The notes: a model not told the origin generated them from the sequence alone. Positions 1 through 9,789 are shown, numbered from the stretch's first letter. The stretch is DNA of 64,000 bases from Bog-756 sp963710495 (GCA_963710495.1 CAVQAI010000011.1:248001-312000), one strand, 5' to 3'. A program made the numbers and translations.

Positions 1-1299
1 TCGGCGCGTTCGGGGTCGGGTGGGTCGATCAAGAGGAACACGCCGACCGTCGTCCGCCTCACGGCGAATGGCGCCACTGCCGCCCAGGCCGTCCAAATAG
101 CCAACGCCTATGTGGTTGTGCTGCAGGCCCACGTGGCTGAGGCGGCTTCGGCCCGGCAGGCGCAGAACCCGAGGTCAGGCGGTGGGGTCAACACCGGGTA
201 TACCGTGCTTCAGACCGCCACCGCGGCCACCCATGGCGCCAAGGCCAAGACGAGCTTGAGTGCCAGTCGCAAGGTCCGTGGCTTGGCCGGTTTGGTCATC
301 GGCGCCCTCGTCGGGGCGGCCATCGTGCTGCTACGCGAGCTCGTCGACAAGCGGCTCCGGAATGCGTCGCGGACCGAGGCCAATTTCGGGTTCCCCGTCG
401 TGGCCCAGATCCCCTCGGCCGCGGTTGGCCCCAGCGGGGTGATGCCTGGAGTGGCCCCGACGGTGGACGTGATCCGCGAGCCGGATTCACCCGGCGCCGA
501 GGCATACCGGAAGTTGCGCGTGTCGGTGATGTTCGAAGGCCTGGCCTCGCTGTCCGGTCCCACCGACCCCTACGCCCTCGGCTTCGATGCCGGCAAAGGC
601 GGCATGCCCACCGTCGAGCACCAGCCCGACGCAGCGGTGCCGGAGGTTGGCGATCGCCGTGTCGTCCTCGTCGTGTCAGCCGGCAGGGAGCCGTCCCGTC
701 CGTATGTGGCCGCCAATCTGGCTGCCATCTACGCCGAGTCGGGGGAGCGGGTCGTGGTGATGAGCACCGGCGAGCTCGATGCCGGATCCAACGGTGCCAA
801 TGGCACGAGCGTGACCGGCGAGGTCCGGACCGAGGACGTCCAAGCCCATCTGGAGGCTTCGCGGCTCGAGTATGTGTCCCGTCTTCCCCTCACCCCGTTC
901 ATCACCCGCAGCGGGCAGTTGGTGACCCGGATGCCGGGCGTTCTCGAAGCGACCCGCCCGCTGTGCGACGTGATCATCGTGGAGGTGCCGCCGATCCTGG
1001 CTGTCCACCACGCCGAGGCTCTGGTTCGATTCGTCGACGTCGTCCTGGTCGTGGCGGAATGCCGGGTGACCACCTTCGATCACGCCCGGCGCGCCGGCGA
1101 TCTGCTGCGGCGGATGGGAGCTCCGGTGCTGGGCGTCGTGCTGACCGGCACCCGTCTCGACCGCTCCGATATGCAACCGGCGTCGCTCCACAGCACCCCG
1201 GTCGCCGAAGAGGAGACCGCACGCGACGAGGGAGCGGTCGTGGCCATCGGCGCCGGAGTCGGGTACTCCTCTGCGCCGACTTCGGACAACCGGGCCTGA
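1..1299 (+). CDS. Chain-length determinant / tyrosine-autokinase-like protein, 5' partial, degenerate kinase motifs
   Basis: The reading frame is open from base 1, so the start lies outside the window; 432 residues are visible. A membrane segment (GLAGLVIGALVGAAIVLL, about bases 283-336) followed by a basic stretch matches the second transmembrane helix of Wzz/CapA-type chain-length regulators. The C-terminal half (bases about 655-1150) has the order of a CpsD/BY-kinase ATPase domain. The family normally shows GEGKS/T in Walker A; here the site reads SAGREPSRPYVAANLA without the lysine. The Walker A' aspartates are missing (VVVMSTGELD) and Walker B ends in EVPP rather than DxPP. No C-terminal tyrosine cluster is seen. 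It probably sets polysaccharide chain length as a non-catalytic fused regulator. The family call is firm; the loss of kinase activity is inference. Confidence 0.75.
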   Translation, partial: SARSGSGGSIKRNTPTVVRLTANGATAAQAVQIANAYVVVLQAHVAEAASARQAQNPRSGGGVNTGYTVLQTATAATHGAKAKTSLSASRKVRGLAGLVIGALVGAAIVLLRELVDKRLRNASRTEANFGFPVVAQIPSAAVGPSGVMPGVAPTVDVIREPDSPGAEAYRKLRVSVMFEGLASLSGPTDPYALGFDAGKGGMPTVEHQPDAAVPEVGDRRVVLVVSAGREPSRPYVAANLAAIYAESGERVVVMSTGELDAGSNGANGTSVTGEVRTEDVQAHLEASRLEYVSRLPLTPFITRSGQLVTRMPGVLEATRPLCDVIIVEVPPILAVHHAEALVRFVDVVLVVAECRVTTFDHARRAGDLLRRMGAPVLGVVLTGTRLDRSDMQPASLHSTPVAEEETARDEGAVVAIGAGVGYSSAPTSDNRA

Positions 1300-1325
1300 C
1301 TCCGGGGCCAAACCGGCCTTTCTTT

Positions 1326-2654
1326 ATGCTTGTCGCGGCCGGACTCCCATCCAGTCCGTTACCCGCCTTGGTGGTGGCGGCGCTCCTCTTCGCGGTCGGC
1401 CGTCTCGTCATCACGAGGGTGGCCTACTCCGAGGGCAACCCCTGGCTGCTCAAGGTGCTGATGATCAGCCTGATCCTCCACCTCCTGGCTGCGCCGGGAC
1501 AGGTCTACGTCGTCAACCACTTCTACCATGGCATCGCGGACTGGAACCGGTACGTCCACCAGGGTGCGCTGCTGTCCTCCGACTTCCGCCACTTCAACTT
1601 CACCACCTCCAACGCCGACGTGCGCCAGATCGTCAATGACGGCTCGGTCAGCATCGCCGCCGGCATCGTGATGGCCATCGTCGGCGCCAACGAGATGGCC
1701 GCCTTCTTCGTGTTCAGCTTCCTCTCGTTTCTCGGTGCCATCTGCTTCTACAAGGCGTTCACCCTGACCTTCGCCCGGGCCGATCACCGCCGCTACGCAC
1801 TGATGCTCTTTCTGATGCCGTCGCTCATCTTCTGGACAGCGGACACCAGCAAGGAATCGCTCATGATGCTGGCCCTGGGGCTGATCTCCTTCGGCGCGGC
1901 CAAATTCCTGGCCCGAAAGCGGGGAGGCTTCATCCTGGTCGCGCCAGGTGTGTTCATCGGGGCCTATGTCCGTCCCAATGAACTGCTCCTCGTGCTGGCC
2001 GGATTCGTCGTGGCCATGATGATCCCCACGGGCGGAGCCAGGAAGACGGGCTTCGGACTGAAGCGCTTGATCAGCCTGGTGTTCCTGGGAGCACTGCTCT
2101 ACCTGGCCGTGGTGGTAACGATCAAATATCTCCATCATGGACTGAACACCAACTCGCTGCAGACCACCAACGCCCAGAACGGCGTCACCGGGAGCAGCGG
2201 TGGGGTGCCCTACTCGAGCAACTTTGCCTACTTCCCCCGCGACATCTACGAGGTCCTGTTCAACCCCTTGCCGTTCAACTCGCACGGGTTCGGCGAGCGG
2301 GTGGCGGCCCTCGAGAACACGCTCATCCTGGTGTTGATCGTGATGTCGTGGCGCAATCTGCGCATCCTGCCCAGGGCTGCTTTCGCCCGACCCTACGCGA
2401 TGATGTGCTTGGTCTACACGGCGACGTTCGTCTATGCCTTCGCTGCTCTTGGGAACCTCGGGCTGATCGAGCGGGAACGCACGATGATGATCCCGTTCCT
2501 GTTCGTCCTGTTGTCGATCCCGCGCGGGCCGAAGCGAGCTCCGCCTCGCTACGAGTGGGAGATCCGGCGACGGACGCGTCTGGCCCTACGCCAGGCGGCC
2601 GAGCATCAGAACGCGCTCCAAGCCTTGCACCAGGCCCCACCCCATCCTTCCTGA
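1326..2654 (+). CDS. Multi-pass membrane protein, possible polysaccharide polymerase
   Basis: A 442-residue protein with about ten hydrophobic helices and a basic soluble C-terminal tail (from about residue 400). I start it at ATG 1326, 26 bases after the stop of the upstream chain-length gene. The same frame is open further upstream but would overlap that gene by more than 300 bases. Between the helices is a polar loop (about residues 270-320) rich in Asn, Ser and Gly. Topology, length and position beside a chain-length regulator resemble Wzy/EpsG-type polymerases, which join repeat units at the outer membrane face. No diagnostic motif is visible, so the polymerase role is inferred from context only. 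It is probably co-transcribed with the gene before it. Confidence 0.6.
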   Translation: MLVAAGLPSSPLPALVVAALLFAVGRLVITRVAYSEGNPWLLKVLMISLILHLLAAPGQVYVVNHFYHGIADWNRYVHQGALLSSDFRHFNFTTSNADVRQIVNDGSVSIAAGIVMAIVGANEMAAFFVFSFLSFLGAICFYKAFTLTFARADHRRYALMLFLMPSLIFWTADTSKESLMMLALGLISFGAAKFLARKRGGFILVAPGVFIGAYVRPNELLLVLAGFVVAMMIPTGGARKTGFGLKRLISLVFLGALLYLAVVVTIKYLHHGLNTNSLQTTNAQNGVTGSSGGVPYSSNFAYFPRDIYEVLFNPLPFNSHGFGERVAALENTLILVLIVMSWRNLRILPRAAFARPYAMMCLVYTATFVYAFAALGNLGLIERERTMMIPFLFVLLSIPRGPKRAPPRYEWEIRRRTRLALRQAAEHQNALQALHQAPPHPS

Positions 2655-2675
2655 CCTGGTCCGCCGATCGACGAC

Positions 2676-3570
2676 CTAGTCGTCGAAGGTGTAGGGCTGG
2701 AGCACGTCGTAGGTCTCGATGAGCCGCTCGACACCCCGCCGTTCGGCCGGCGACCACTCGACCGAATCGCGACTCCGGTTGGTGCTCGGCCAGACGATGG
2801 AGGCACACGCCTCGAGATAGGCCGGCTTGCTTTCGACACCCACGAACCGGCAGAGGTCGGCCAGCGCCGGCTCGGTATCGCCGGCAAAGTCCTCGTATCG
2901 CAGATCGACCAGTTCGGATGCGTCAAGCAGCGGTCGCACCGTCGCGACCGCCCGGCAGATCTGTTCGTACCAGGCGGTCGTCTGCGACAGCGACATGTTG
3001 TGCCGGCGGGCCTCGGTGGCGATGTTGTCGAACGGGTTCCGGGTCACGTGCACCACCCGGATCGGGACCTTGACCACCCGTCGTAACCGGCCCAAGAGCT
3101 GGGGGTGTTGGGCGATCTGGAGCACCGAAGCTCGGGCTCGTTTGTCGCCGATGACCTTGAGGCGCTCGTACCGGCCCTGGAACTGACCGGGGACCTCATA
3201 GCGGTAGCCGGACCACGTGCGCCCGATCTCGCCGAATTGCTGGTCGCGCTGGAGGAGCAGCGAGAAGAGCTGGGCGCGACCGAAACCGGTGGCGCACGAA
3301 CCGGGCGGCGTCGAGCTCGTGAGCGATCACGACTTCGGGATGGGCATTGAGCAGGGTCGACACCAACGTGTGGCCGCTCCGGGCGTACCCGATGAAGAAA
3401 CAGAAATGCTCGAGCTCCGCGAGGTCCGGATTCGCTCGCGCCTCCAGCAGTGACGACAGGTACAGGCCGGCCCATTGGCGTTTGGTCCGGGGATCGGGCA
3501 GGCGGTCCAGTGCCGGAGGAGCACCTCGTCGCCGTCTCGGGGTGGGCTGGGGGGCCGTCACGGATCGCAC
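2676..3570 (-). pseudogene. Sulfotransferase-family protein interrupted by a +1 frameshift
   Basis: Two reading frames on this strand together make one PAPS-dependent sulfotransferase of about 297 residues. The first (3570 down to about 3290) has a basic N-terminus and the 5'-phosphosulfate loop FIGYARSGHTLVSTLL followed by NAHPEVV. The second (about 3287 down to 2676) continues with FGRAQLFSLLLQRDQQ, then GYRYEVPGQFQGR, the 3'-phosphate motif HVTRNPFDNIATEA, and a family-typical end (YEDF, then LCRFVGV). Removing one base in the CC/GG run at 3286-3291 fuses them without loss. The start at 3570 leaves an 11-base gap to the upstream glycosyltransferase stop, so the two are likely co-transcribed. 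The break may be a true mutation or a sequence error; six similar slips occur in the window. Confidence 0.7.
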
Positions 3571-3580
3571 CGGGCGCCGG

Positions 3581-4726
3581 TCATCGAACGGCGCGCTTCG
3601 AACGGGCGGAGTCGAGCAAGGGCTGGAGGATGGTCATCCATCGCTGGCCGACCGCTTCCAGGCTGAAGTTGTCCAGGCCGTGTCGTCGGGCGGCCCCGCC
3701 CATCGATGCACGCAGGCCCGGATCGTCGAGGAGCTTGGCCGTCGCCTGCACCATGGCTGCGGCATCGTCGACCGGGACGACGAAACCGGTCGCTCCGTCC
3801 TTCACGATCGAGGAGACACCGGGCACGGCGGTGGCTACCACCGGGAGCCCGGCCAGGGCGGCCTCGATGAGGACGCCGGGCATCCCCTCGCCGGCCGGCC
3901 GGCTGGGGAACACCAGGACGTCCGCCGCACGGAGCTGCTCGGGGATGTCGGACCGGGAGCCGAGCATCTCGACGCCGGCCTCCTCCGCCGGACCAGTCAG
4001 TGCCTCCCGCAACGGTCCGTCACCCACCAGTCTGGCGGTCAGGGGAGCCTCCCGAGCGCGCAGGCCCGCAACGACCCGCACGAACTGGTCCGGGCGCTTG
4101 CCCTCGGTGAGGGCCCCCACGAAGACCACCACCGGCACCGAGCCGGATCGGTCCGGTGGGGGGTGGAAGAGCGCAGGGTCGCGACCGTTGGGGGCGAGGA
4201 CCACCCGGTCCGGCGGGACCTCGAGTCGGTCGATGCACTCGCGGCACACCTCCTCTCCCTCGCCGGCCACGACATCGGCCCGACCGACCAGCTGTTTCCA
4301 CAGCCGGAGCTGAGCCGAGCCCCGCGAGCCTGAATAGGTGCCGATGGCGTAGTACGCCATCGGCCGGTGCCGGCCGAGCATGGCCGGGACCAGGTATTTC
4401 AACGGCTCGCTTCCGTGTGCCACCACGACGTCGGGATCAGTTCGGCCGAGCGCCGATCGGAGACGGAGCACCACTCGAGGATCGAATCCGACCGCCGGAG
4501 CATCCCCACCGGGATGACCCAGCGTGGCATCGACCACGACTTCCGCCTTCCCCTCGAAGAGGCTCAGGACCCGATGATGTCGCTTCCCCGGCGTATCCAG
4601 GTGGTCGGCCAGAGCTCGGGCCTCGCGCTGGGCACCGCGGGCGGACGGCGTCGGGATCACGTGCAGTACCAAGGACACGTGATCCAGCTCGTTCGATCGG
4701 AATCCCTCGGTCATGCGCTCGCTCAT
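3581..4726 (-). CDS. Glycosyltransferase family 4
   Basis: This 381-residue protein has the two-domain GT-B layout. The N-terminal acceptor domain begins near VSLVLHVIPTPSARGAQ, and the C-terminal donor domain (about residues 185-360) shows VVFVGALTEGKRPDQFV and the EX7E signature EGMPGVLIEAALAGLPVVAT. It would transfer a sugar from a nucleotide donor to a lipid-linked glycan at the cytoplasmic face. A second ATG lies 12 bases inside at 4714; I keep 4726, which sits after a G-rich stretch on the coding strand. The gene is divergent from the glycosyltransferase at 4870 and precedes the broken sulfotransferase, which suggests those two act on one branch. The donor sugar cannot be read from sequence. 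Confidence 0.87.
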   Translation of the reverse strand: MSERMTEGFRSNELDHVSLVLHVIPTPSARGAQREARALADHLDTPGKRHHRVLSLFEGKAEVVVDATLGHPGGDAPAVGFDPRVVLRLRSALGRTDPDVVVAHGSEPLKYLVPAMLGRHRPMAYYAIGTYSGSRGSAQLRLWKQLVGRADVVAGEGEEVCRECIDRLEVPPDRVVLAPNGRDPALFHPPPDRSGSVPVVVFVGALTEGKRPDQFVRVVAGLRAREAPLTARLVGDGPLREALTGPAEEAGVEMLGSRSDIPEQLRAADVLVFPSRPAGEGMPGVLIEAALAGLPVVATAVPGVSSIVKDGATGFVVPVDDAAAMVQATAKLLDDPGLRASMGGAARRHGLDNFSLEAVGQRWMTILQPLLDSARSKRAVR

Positions 4727-4869
4727 GGCGGCCCCCCACCGCGGTCGGCCCCCGGGCCCGGGAACCCTACCAGCGCTGAAGGTCGAGCCCCTTCGCTACC
4801 ATCATGAGGCTCGGTGAGGTCGTGTGGGCCCCGACGGTCGAGGGGCCGGTTGCCGGCGTGAGGGTGTCG

Positions 4870-6099
4870 ATGCGAACCTTGGTGATTGCCGGCGACTACC
4901 CGTGGCCCGAGGACCGCGGGCCACGGATGCGCCTGGCCATGGTGCTTCGCGGTTTGCGGCGATGCGGACCGGTCGAGCTGTGCTCGGTGATCTCCCGGTT
5001 CCGCACCGACTTCGGGCCTCCCGACCCGGCTCTGGGACTGACCGACGTGGCCCGAATCGGCTTTGACAATCGAACGGTGACGGGCGTCGGCCTGTTGTCG
5101 ACGCTCGCCAGGACGTCGATGCCGCTGGCCCTCCCATGGCAGGATCGGGCCTCGGTGGAGCGGGCCCTCGCCCGGTTCATGTCGGGCCGGTATGACCTCG
5201 TCTGGGTCTTCGGGGCGCGGCCCTGGGTCCTCACCGGTGAACAAGCATTCGCTCCGACCATCGTCGACCTCGACGATCTCGAGGACCAGAAGATCCTTGC
5301 CCGGCTCTCTGTCCCCCACCCCGCCGGGCTCAGCCGGCCTGCCCGGCTCAGGAGGTCGGTGGGCCGGGTGGTGGCCCACGAGGAAATGCGGCGGTGGCGA
5401 CGCCTGTACCGGAGGACAGCCGAGCAGGCGGCGGCCATCGTGGTGTGCAGCCGCCTGGACGCCGGGCGGGTGCACCCGGGCCAGCGGGCCAGCGTGGCCG
5501 TCGTCCCCAATGGCTACCGGTTCGTCGAGCGACCGGTCGGAAGGTCCACCATCGGGACTCCCCCCACCGTGCTCTTCCAGGGACTGCTGAGCTACCCGCC
5601 CAACATCGACGCCGCTCGGGTCCTGGCCGACGAGGTCGGGCCGATGCTGCGGGCCCTGGTACCGGGCGTCCAGGTCCGGCTGGTGGGGGAGCACGGCCCC
5701 GAACTGATGGCGTTGCACGACCCCCCCCGAGTCATGGTGGTCGGCCGGGTCCCCGACATCACCACCGAGTTGGCCAGGGCCGACATCGTGGTGGTGCCCA
5801 TCCGGTACGGCAGCGGCACCAGAGTCAAGATCATCGAGGCGTTCGCCCATCGGATCCCGGTGGTGTCGACCACGTTGGGCGCCGAGGGTCTCGGTGCGAC
5901 CGACGGAGTCCATCTCCTGATCGGCGATGACCCGGGCGCCCTGGCCGAGGCGTGCGCCCGGCTGCTGCAGGATCCCCAGCTCCGGGACAGGATCACATCG
6001 CAGGCCCACGCTCTCTTCGTCGAATCGTTGTGCACCGATGCCATCGAGGAGCGCATCGCCAGCTTGGCTCGGGAGGTCACCGGTCACGGTGATCCGTGA
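4870..6099 (+). CDS. Glycosyltransferase family 4
   Basis: A 409-residue GT-B protein. I choose ATG 4870 because it gives the usual opening MRTLVIAGDYPWPEDRG and has a GAGGG ribosome site seven bases upstream. The frame is also open to an ATG at 4804, which has no such site. The donor domain (about residues 230-390) shows FQGLLSYPPNIDAARVL and GSGTRVKIIEAFAHRIPVV, close to the family consensus in which the glutamate contacts the nucleotide sugar. The middle carries a long basic stretch (bases 5330-5410) predicted to lie at the membrane surface. It is divergent from the gene ending at 3581, and the 143-base gap probably holds promoters for both directions. Specificity is unknown. Confidence 0.85.
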   Translation: MRTLVIAGDYPWPEDRGPRMRLAMVLRGLRRCGPVELCSVISRFRTDFGPPDPALGLTDVARIGFDNRTVTGVGLLSTLARTSMPLALPWQDRASVERALARFMSGRYDLVWVFGARPWVLTGEQAFAPTIVDLDDLEDQKILARLSVPHPAGLSRPARLRRSVGRVVAHEEMRRWRRLYRRTAEQAAAIVVCSRLDAGRVHPGQRASVAVVPNGYRFVERPVGRSTIGTPPTVLFQGLLSYPPNIDAARVLADEVGPMLRALVPGVQVRLVGEHGPELMALHDPPRVMVVGRVPDITTELARADIVVVPIRYGSGTRVKIIEAFAHRIPVVSTTLGAEGLGATDGVHLLIGDDPGALAEACARLLQDPQLRDRITSQAHALFVESLCTDAIEERIASLAREVTGHGDP

Positions 6100-6150
6100 C
6101 CGCCGGGTGCCCCGGGGGGGAGGGCGGAGGGGTCAGTAACATGACCCCCG

Positions 6151-7210
6151 ATGGAGGTTCTGGCGCTGTACCTACCTCAGTTCCACCCGATTCCCGAGAA
6201 CGACCGGTGGTGGGGCACGGGCTTCACCGAATGGACCAATGTGGCGCCGCGCCCGCCCCCTGTTCCGCGGTCACGTCCAGCCTCACTTGCCCGCCGACCT
6301 CGGCTTCTACGACCTCCGAGTGCCTGAGGTACGCGAATTGCAGGCCGACATGGCCCGGGCGCACGGCGTCACCGGGTTCTGCTACTGGCACTATTGGTTC
6401 GCCGGGCACCGACTGCTCCAGCGACCGCTCGAGGAGGTGCTCGCCTCTGGGTCGCCGACGTTCCCCTTCTGCGTGGCCTGGGCCAATCAGAGCTGGTCAG
6501 GCATATGGCACGGGTCACCCGACAAGATCCTGATCGAGCAGACCTATCCCGGTGCCGACGACGATCTCGCCCACTTCGCCTATCTCAGGAAGGCCTTTGA
6601 AGACCCTCGCTACGTCACCGTCGGCGGTCGACCGCTCCTCTTCGTCTACCAGCCGGGCGGGCTCCCGCAGCCGGCGCGATTCGTCGAACAGTGGCAGAAG
6701 ATGGCCCACGACGCCGGGCTTGGCGGGTTGTACCTGGTGGCGTCACTGGGAGAATCCAACTATCGATCCCACGTGGAGGACGGCTTCGATGGTGCCGTGC
6801 ACTACGCCTTCCCCCTTCAGCGCACGCTGGCGGCGCGGGTGCGGGAGCACATGATGGCGAGAGGGCTCACCGCGGGCCCGAGGCACTACCCGTACCCTGA
6901 GGTCCCAGTGGATCCACCGCCCACGCCGGGGCGCACCTTCCCGAGCGTCTACCCGAATTGGGACAACACGCCGCGTTTGGGTCGACTGGGCATGGTGGCG
7001 ACGGGCGCCACTCCGGCGCGGTTCGGCGCCCACGTCAGACGGGCCCTCGAGCTGGCGCGCTTGAATCCCCCCGATGAGCAGATCATGGTCATCAAGTCAT
7101 GGAACGAGTGGGCCGAAGGCAACTACCTCGAGCCCGATGCCGAGTTCGGCTTGGCTCGGCTCGAGGCCCTGGCTCACGAACTCGCCCGGGCGGGGATTGC
7201 GGCCCGCTGA
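6151..7210 (+). pseudogene. WbsX-like (GH99-type) glycan protein, interrupted by a +1 frameshift
   Basis: The family is unmistakable. ATG 6151 opens with MEVLALYLPQFHPIPEND, followed by WWGTGFTEWTNVAP, and the next frame continues ARPLFRGHVQPHLPADLGFY, GFCYWHYWFAG, WANQSWSG and, near the end, IMVIKSWNEWAEGNYLEPD. Together they make about 352 residues, the usual size for WbsX-like proteins found in O-antigen and capsule loci. The two parts are one base out of register in the GC run at 6247-6256; removing one C restores the protein. Family members are glycoside-hydrolase-like (GH99/71 fold) and their role in glycan assembly is poorly defined. Either the gene is newly broken or the base is a consensus error. 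Confidence 0.8.
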
Positions 7211-7553
7211 CGCCCGGTTTCGAGGACCCCGGCCCCCACAACTCGAGAGCCGATCGCCACTATTGGCACCGTCTCGAAGAGCTACCTGGCCCTCCGCCCG
7301 GCCCTCCCTGCCCCGCCCTGGCCCTCCGCCCTGCCCTCCGCCCGCCCGGCTGTCTCGACGGCCACCAGGGTGCACCTCCGAGGGGGCGACCAGGACGTTA
7401 CGCCCGTCCACGGGGAAGGTACGTCTGCGACGGCAGTCGTGGATTGTCGACAGTCGCGCTTGGCCCCTTTTGTGTCCGGCGCGATATCGTATCCAGGGGA
7501 CTACGCAGGACAATCGATCCGGAATTGTGGATCAAGGGGGCTAGTGTCGGCCG
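7211..7553. other. 343-base intergenic region with C-rich tract and possible promoter
   Basis: No convincing gene is present. Bases about 7288-7352 are an imperfect run of CCCTCCGCC-like units, strongly C-rich on the plus strand. After it comes a less biased stretch with a weak promoter candidate for the export operon: TTGGCC at 7460-7465 and TATCGT at 7485-7490, spaced 19, a poor match. A purine stretch AAGGGGG at 7534-7540 lies 13 bases before ATG 7554. Confidence 0.4.
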
Positions 7554-8540
7554 ATGGCAGCGCTGAGTACGATGACGACGTCTTTCGGCGACACGCTGGT
7601 CGAGGGTGATATTGCCGCGATCCCGGCCGAGCCTCCGGACGACCTGCGGTACAGCCACCGGGTGCGCTACCGCGAGGCGATCCGCAATCTTTGGGCCGCC
7701 CGGGAGATCATCTACACCTTGGCGGAGCGGGACTTCCGCGCCCAGTACAAGCAGGCGTCTCTAGGGATTCTCTGGGCGTTGATCAGCCCGGTGGCGACCC
7801 TGATCATCTTCGTCTTCGTGTTCCAACGAGTGAAGGCGTTCGGCAGTGAGGGCCTGCCCTACGCCCTCTTCACGTTCGTCGGCATCCTTTGCTGGAACTT
7901 CTTCTCAACAGCACTTGGCAATGGCGGGCAGTCCTTGCTCAACAACAAGGCGCTCATGGCCAAGACCCAGTTCCCACGGGAGTGCTTCCCACTGGAGACG
8001 ATGGGCGTCCAGGCAGTGAACACCATGCTGTCGTGGGTCCCGCTGGCCCTGCTCTTCGTCATCTTCGGCCGGGCCCCCAAACTCACGACGGTCTGGGTCC
8101 CGATGTTCATGCTCATCGAGGTGGTCTTCGCCGCCGGGATCAGCCTGGCCGTTTCCAGCATCATCATCCAGATGCGCGATCTCATGCAGATTCTCCCACT
8201 GATCACGTCACTCGGTCTGTTCGCCACACCGGTGATCTGGCCCTTCTCGGAGATCCCCACGAGCCACTACGTGGCGGGAGGTCATCGCGTCACCGTGATC
8301 GGGCGCCATGGCCATGTGTTCCACCATCTGGTCGGAGGGTTCACGATCAACCTCCAGATGGTGTACGGATTTTTCAACCCGCTCGGCCCCATCATCGACG
8401 GCGCCAGATCGACCATGCTGCTGGGCCATTCGCCGAATTTCTCTTTGATCGGAGTCGCGGCGTTGGGAGCCGTGTGCTACCTCGCCCTTGGCTACCGGAT
8501 CTTCAAACGGTTGGAGGAGCACTTTGCCGACATTGCCTGA
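7554..8540 (+). CDS. ABC-2 type polysaccharide exporter, permease subunit
   Basis: This 328-residue protein matches the Wzm/TagG/RfbA permease family. The amphipathic start NLWAAREIIYTLAERDFRAQ is followed by YKQASLGILWALISP, the classic first-helix entry, and then five or six membrane helices. It forms the inner-membrane channel for lipid-linked polysaccharide, teichoic acid or O-antigen. The last helices are separated by a 50-residue polar loop (about residues 235-285), longer than in many homologues. A second ATG at 7572 is possible; the N-terminal 40 residues are soluble in either case. Its stop lies inside the start region of the ATPase gene, so the two are coupled. Confidence 0.92.
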   Translation: MAALSTMTTSFGDTLVEGDIAAIPAEPPDDLRYSHRVRYREAIRNLWAAREIIYTLAERDFRAQYKQASLGILWALISPVATLIIFVFVFQRVKAFGSEGLPYALFTFVGILCWNFFSTALGNGGQSLLNNKALMAKTQFPRECFPLETMGVQAVNTMLSWVPLALLFVIFGRAPKLTTVWVPMFMLIEVVFAAGISLAVSSIIIQMRDLMQILPLITSLGLFATPVIWPFSEIPTSHYVAGGHRVTVIGRHGHVFHHLVGGFTINLQMVYGFFNPLGPIIDGARSTMLLGHSPNFSLIGVAALGAVCYLALGYRIFKRLEEHFADIA

Positions 8541-9717
8541 CGGCGCGATCCAGGTCGAGCGCGTCTGGAAGAAGTTCAGGGCCGACAAGACGGTACCGAA
8601 GTTCTACGACCAGGTGCGACGCTTCGGAAAGTCCATCGCAACGGGAAGTCGGCACGATTACCGCTGGGTGTTGCGGGACGTCTCCTTCGAGGTTCCGCCC
8701 GGGGGAACACTGGCATTGATCGGGATCAACGGTTCGGGCAAGACCACGATGCTCAAGATCATCAGCCAGGTCACCTACCAATCAGCGGGTCGATGTGATG
8801 TTCGGGGCCGGATCGGAGCCCTGTTGAGCGTGACGAGCGGAATTCACCCCGAGCTCACCGGAAAGGAGAACGTCTACCTCTACGGAGCGGTCATGGGCAT
8901 GGGGCGCCAGACCATCAAGAGCAAGTACGACGAGATGATCGAGTTTGCCGGACTGGCGGATGCGGTCAACCGGCAGGTCAAGTTCTACTCCCTGGGGATG
9001 CAGATGCGATTGGGGTTCACCATTGCCGCGTTCCTGGAGCCAGACATCTTGCTCGTCGATGAGGTGCTCTCGGTGGGGGACGCCAACTTCCAGCAGAAGT
9101 GCCTCAAACGGATCGGCGAGGTCGTCAGAGCCGGAACGACCCTGATGTACGTCTCCCACGACCTCGCTTCGGTCGAGGCGTCATGCGAGAAGGCGGTGTG
9201 GCTGGCCGACGCCGTGGTGATGGCGTCTGGACCAACCCGGGAGGTGGTGGGGAAGTACCGTGCCGCGGTGGAACAGAACGCCGCCTTGACCACGTCGACC
9301 GAGGGCGTCGTCGAGGTCCTCAAGGTGGAGATCGAGGCCGCCGACGGCGGACAACTCCGCTCCGAATGCGATCTGGATGTTCGGCTGACCCTCAACTCGC
9401 CGGAACCCCTCGAGGCCAACTTCTTCATAGGGGTCTCGCAGGGCAGCGCCTTCCCGATGTTCATCGTCCGCTACAGCGGCTCCTTCCCTGCTGGGGACTT
9501 CGAAGTCAAGTGCCGGTTGCGTCACGTGCCCTTGGCCAAAGGTCGCTACTCCGTATGGCCCGCCATGGCCGGCCACGCCGGTGGGAAGGGCAAGCCGTTG
9601 CTGCCCTGGCGGCCGGTGATGTCCTTCGACGTCATGGGGCCCGACTCCTACAAGCTGCCGGAAGGCGTCATGGTCCTGTCGCCGGTGTACGTCGGAGCCG
9701 ATTGGGAGGTCAACTGA
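8524..9717 (+). CDS. ABC-type polysaccharide exporter, ATP-binding subunit (Wzt/TagH-like)
   Basis: This 397-residue ATPase has Walker A GINGSGKTTMLK, a LTGKEN Q-loop region, the signature YSLGMQMRLGF and Walker B PDILLVDEVLSVGD, the DEVLxVGD form typical of polysaccharide exporters. The last 140 residues (from about residue 260) form a beta-rich domain like the Wzt carbohydrate-binding domain that recognises a modified chain end. I choose TTG 8524 because GGAGGAG lies just upstream (8513-8519); an in-frame ATG at 8488 would overlap the permease by 53 bases. In known Wzt systems this domain reads a terminal methyl or phosphate cap. Methyltransferases occur in this window, but no link to this one is shown. 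Confidence 0.92.
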   Translation: MPTLPDGAIQVERVWKKFRADKTVPKFYDQVRRFGKSIATGSRHDYRWVLRDVSFEVPPGGTLALIGINGSGKTTMLKIISQVTYQSAGRCDVRGRIGALLSVTSGIHPELTGKENVYLYGAVMGMGRQTIKSKYDEMIEFAGLADAVNRQVKFYSLGMQMRLGFTIAAFLEPDILLVDEVLSVGDANFQQKCLKRIGEVVRAGTTLMYVSHDLASVEASCEKAVWLADAVVMASGPTREVVGKYRAAVEQNAALTTSTEGVVEVLKVEIEAADGGQLRSECDLDVRLTLNSPEPLEANFFIGVSQGSAFPMFIVRYSGSFPAGDFEVKCRLRHVPLAKGRYSVWPAMAGHAGGKGKPLLPWRPVMSFDVMGPDSYKLPEGVMVLSPVYVGADWEVN

Positions 9718-9789
9718 CCGACTGCCCGGCTGGCCGACGGGGTCGCTCGTAGCCGCGTGGGGGTCCGGGCGAGCTGTGGGTCGGGCGAG

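Noticed and set aside
4723..6087. Long 454-codon frame on the minus strand opposite the GT4 gene
   Set aside because: It is antisense to a gene with clear GT4 motifs, and its composition (Asp, His, Gly, Pro, Arg rich) is what a GC-rich shadow gives.
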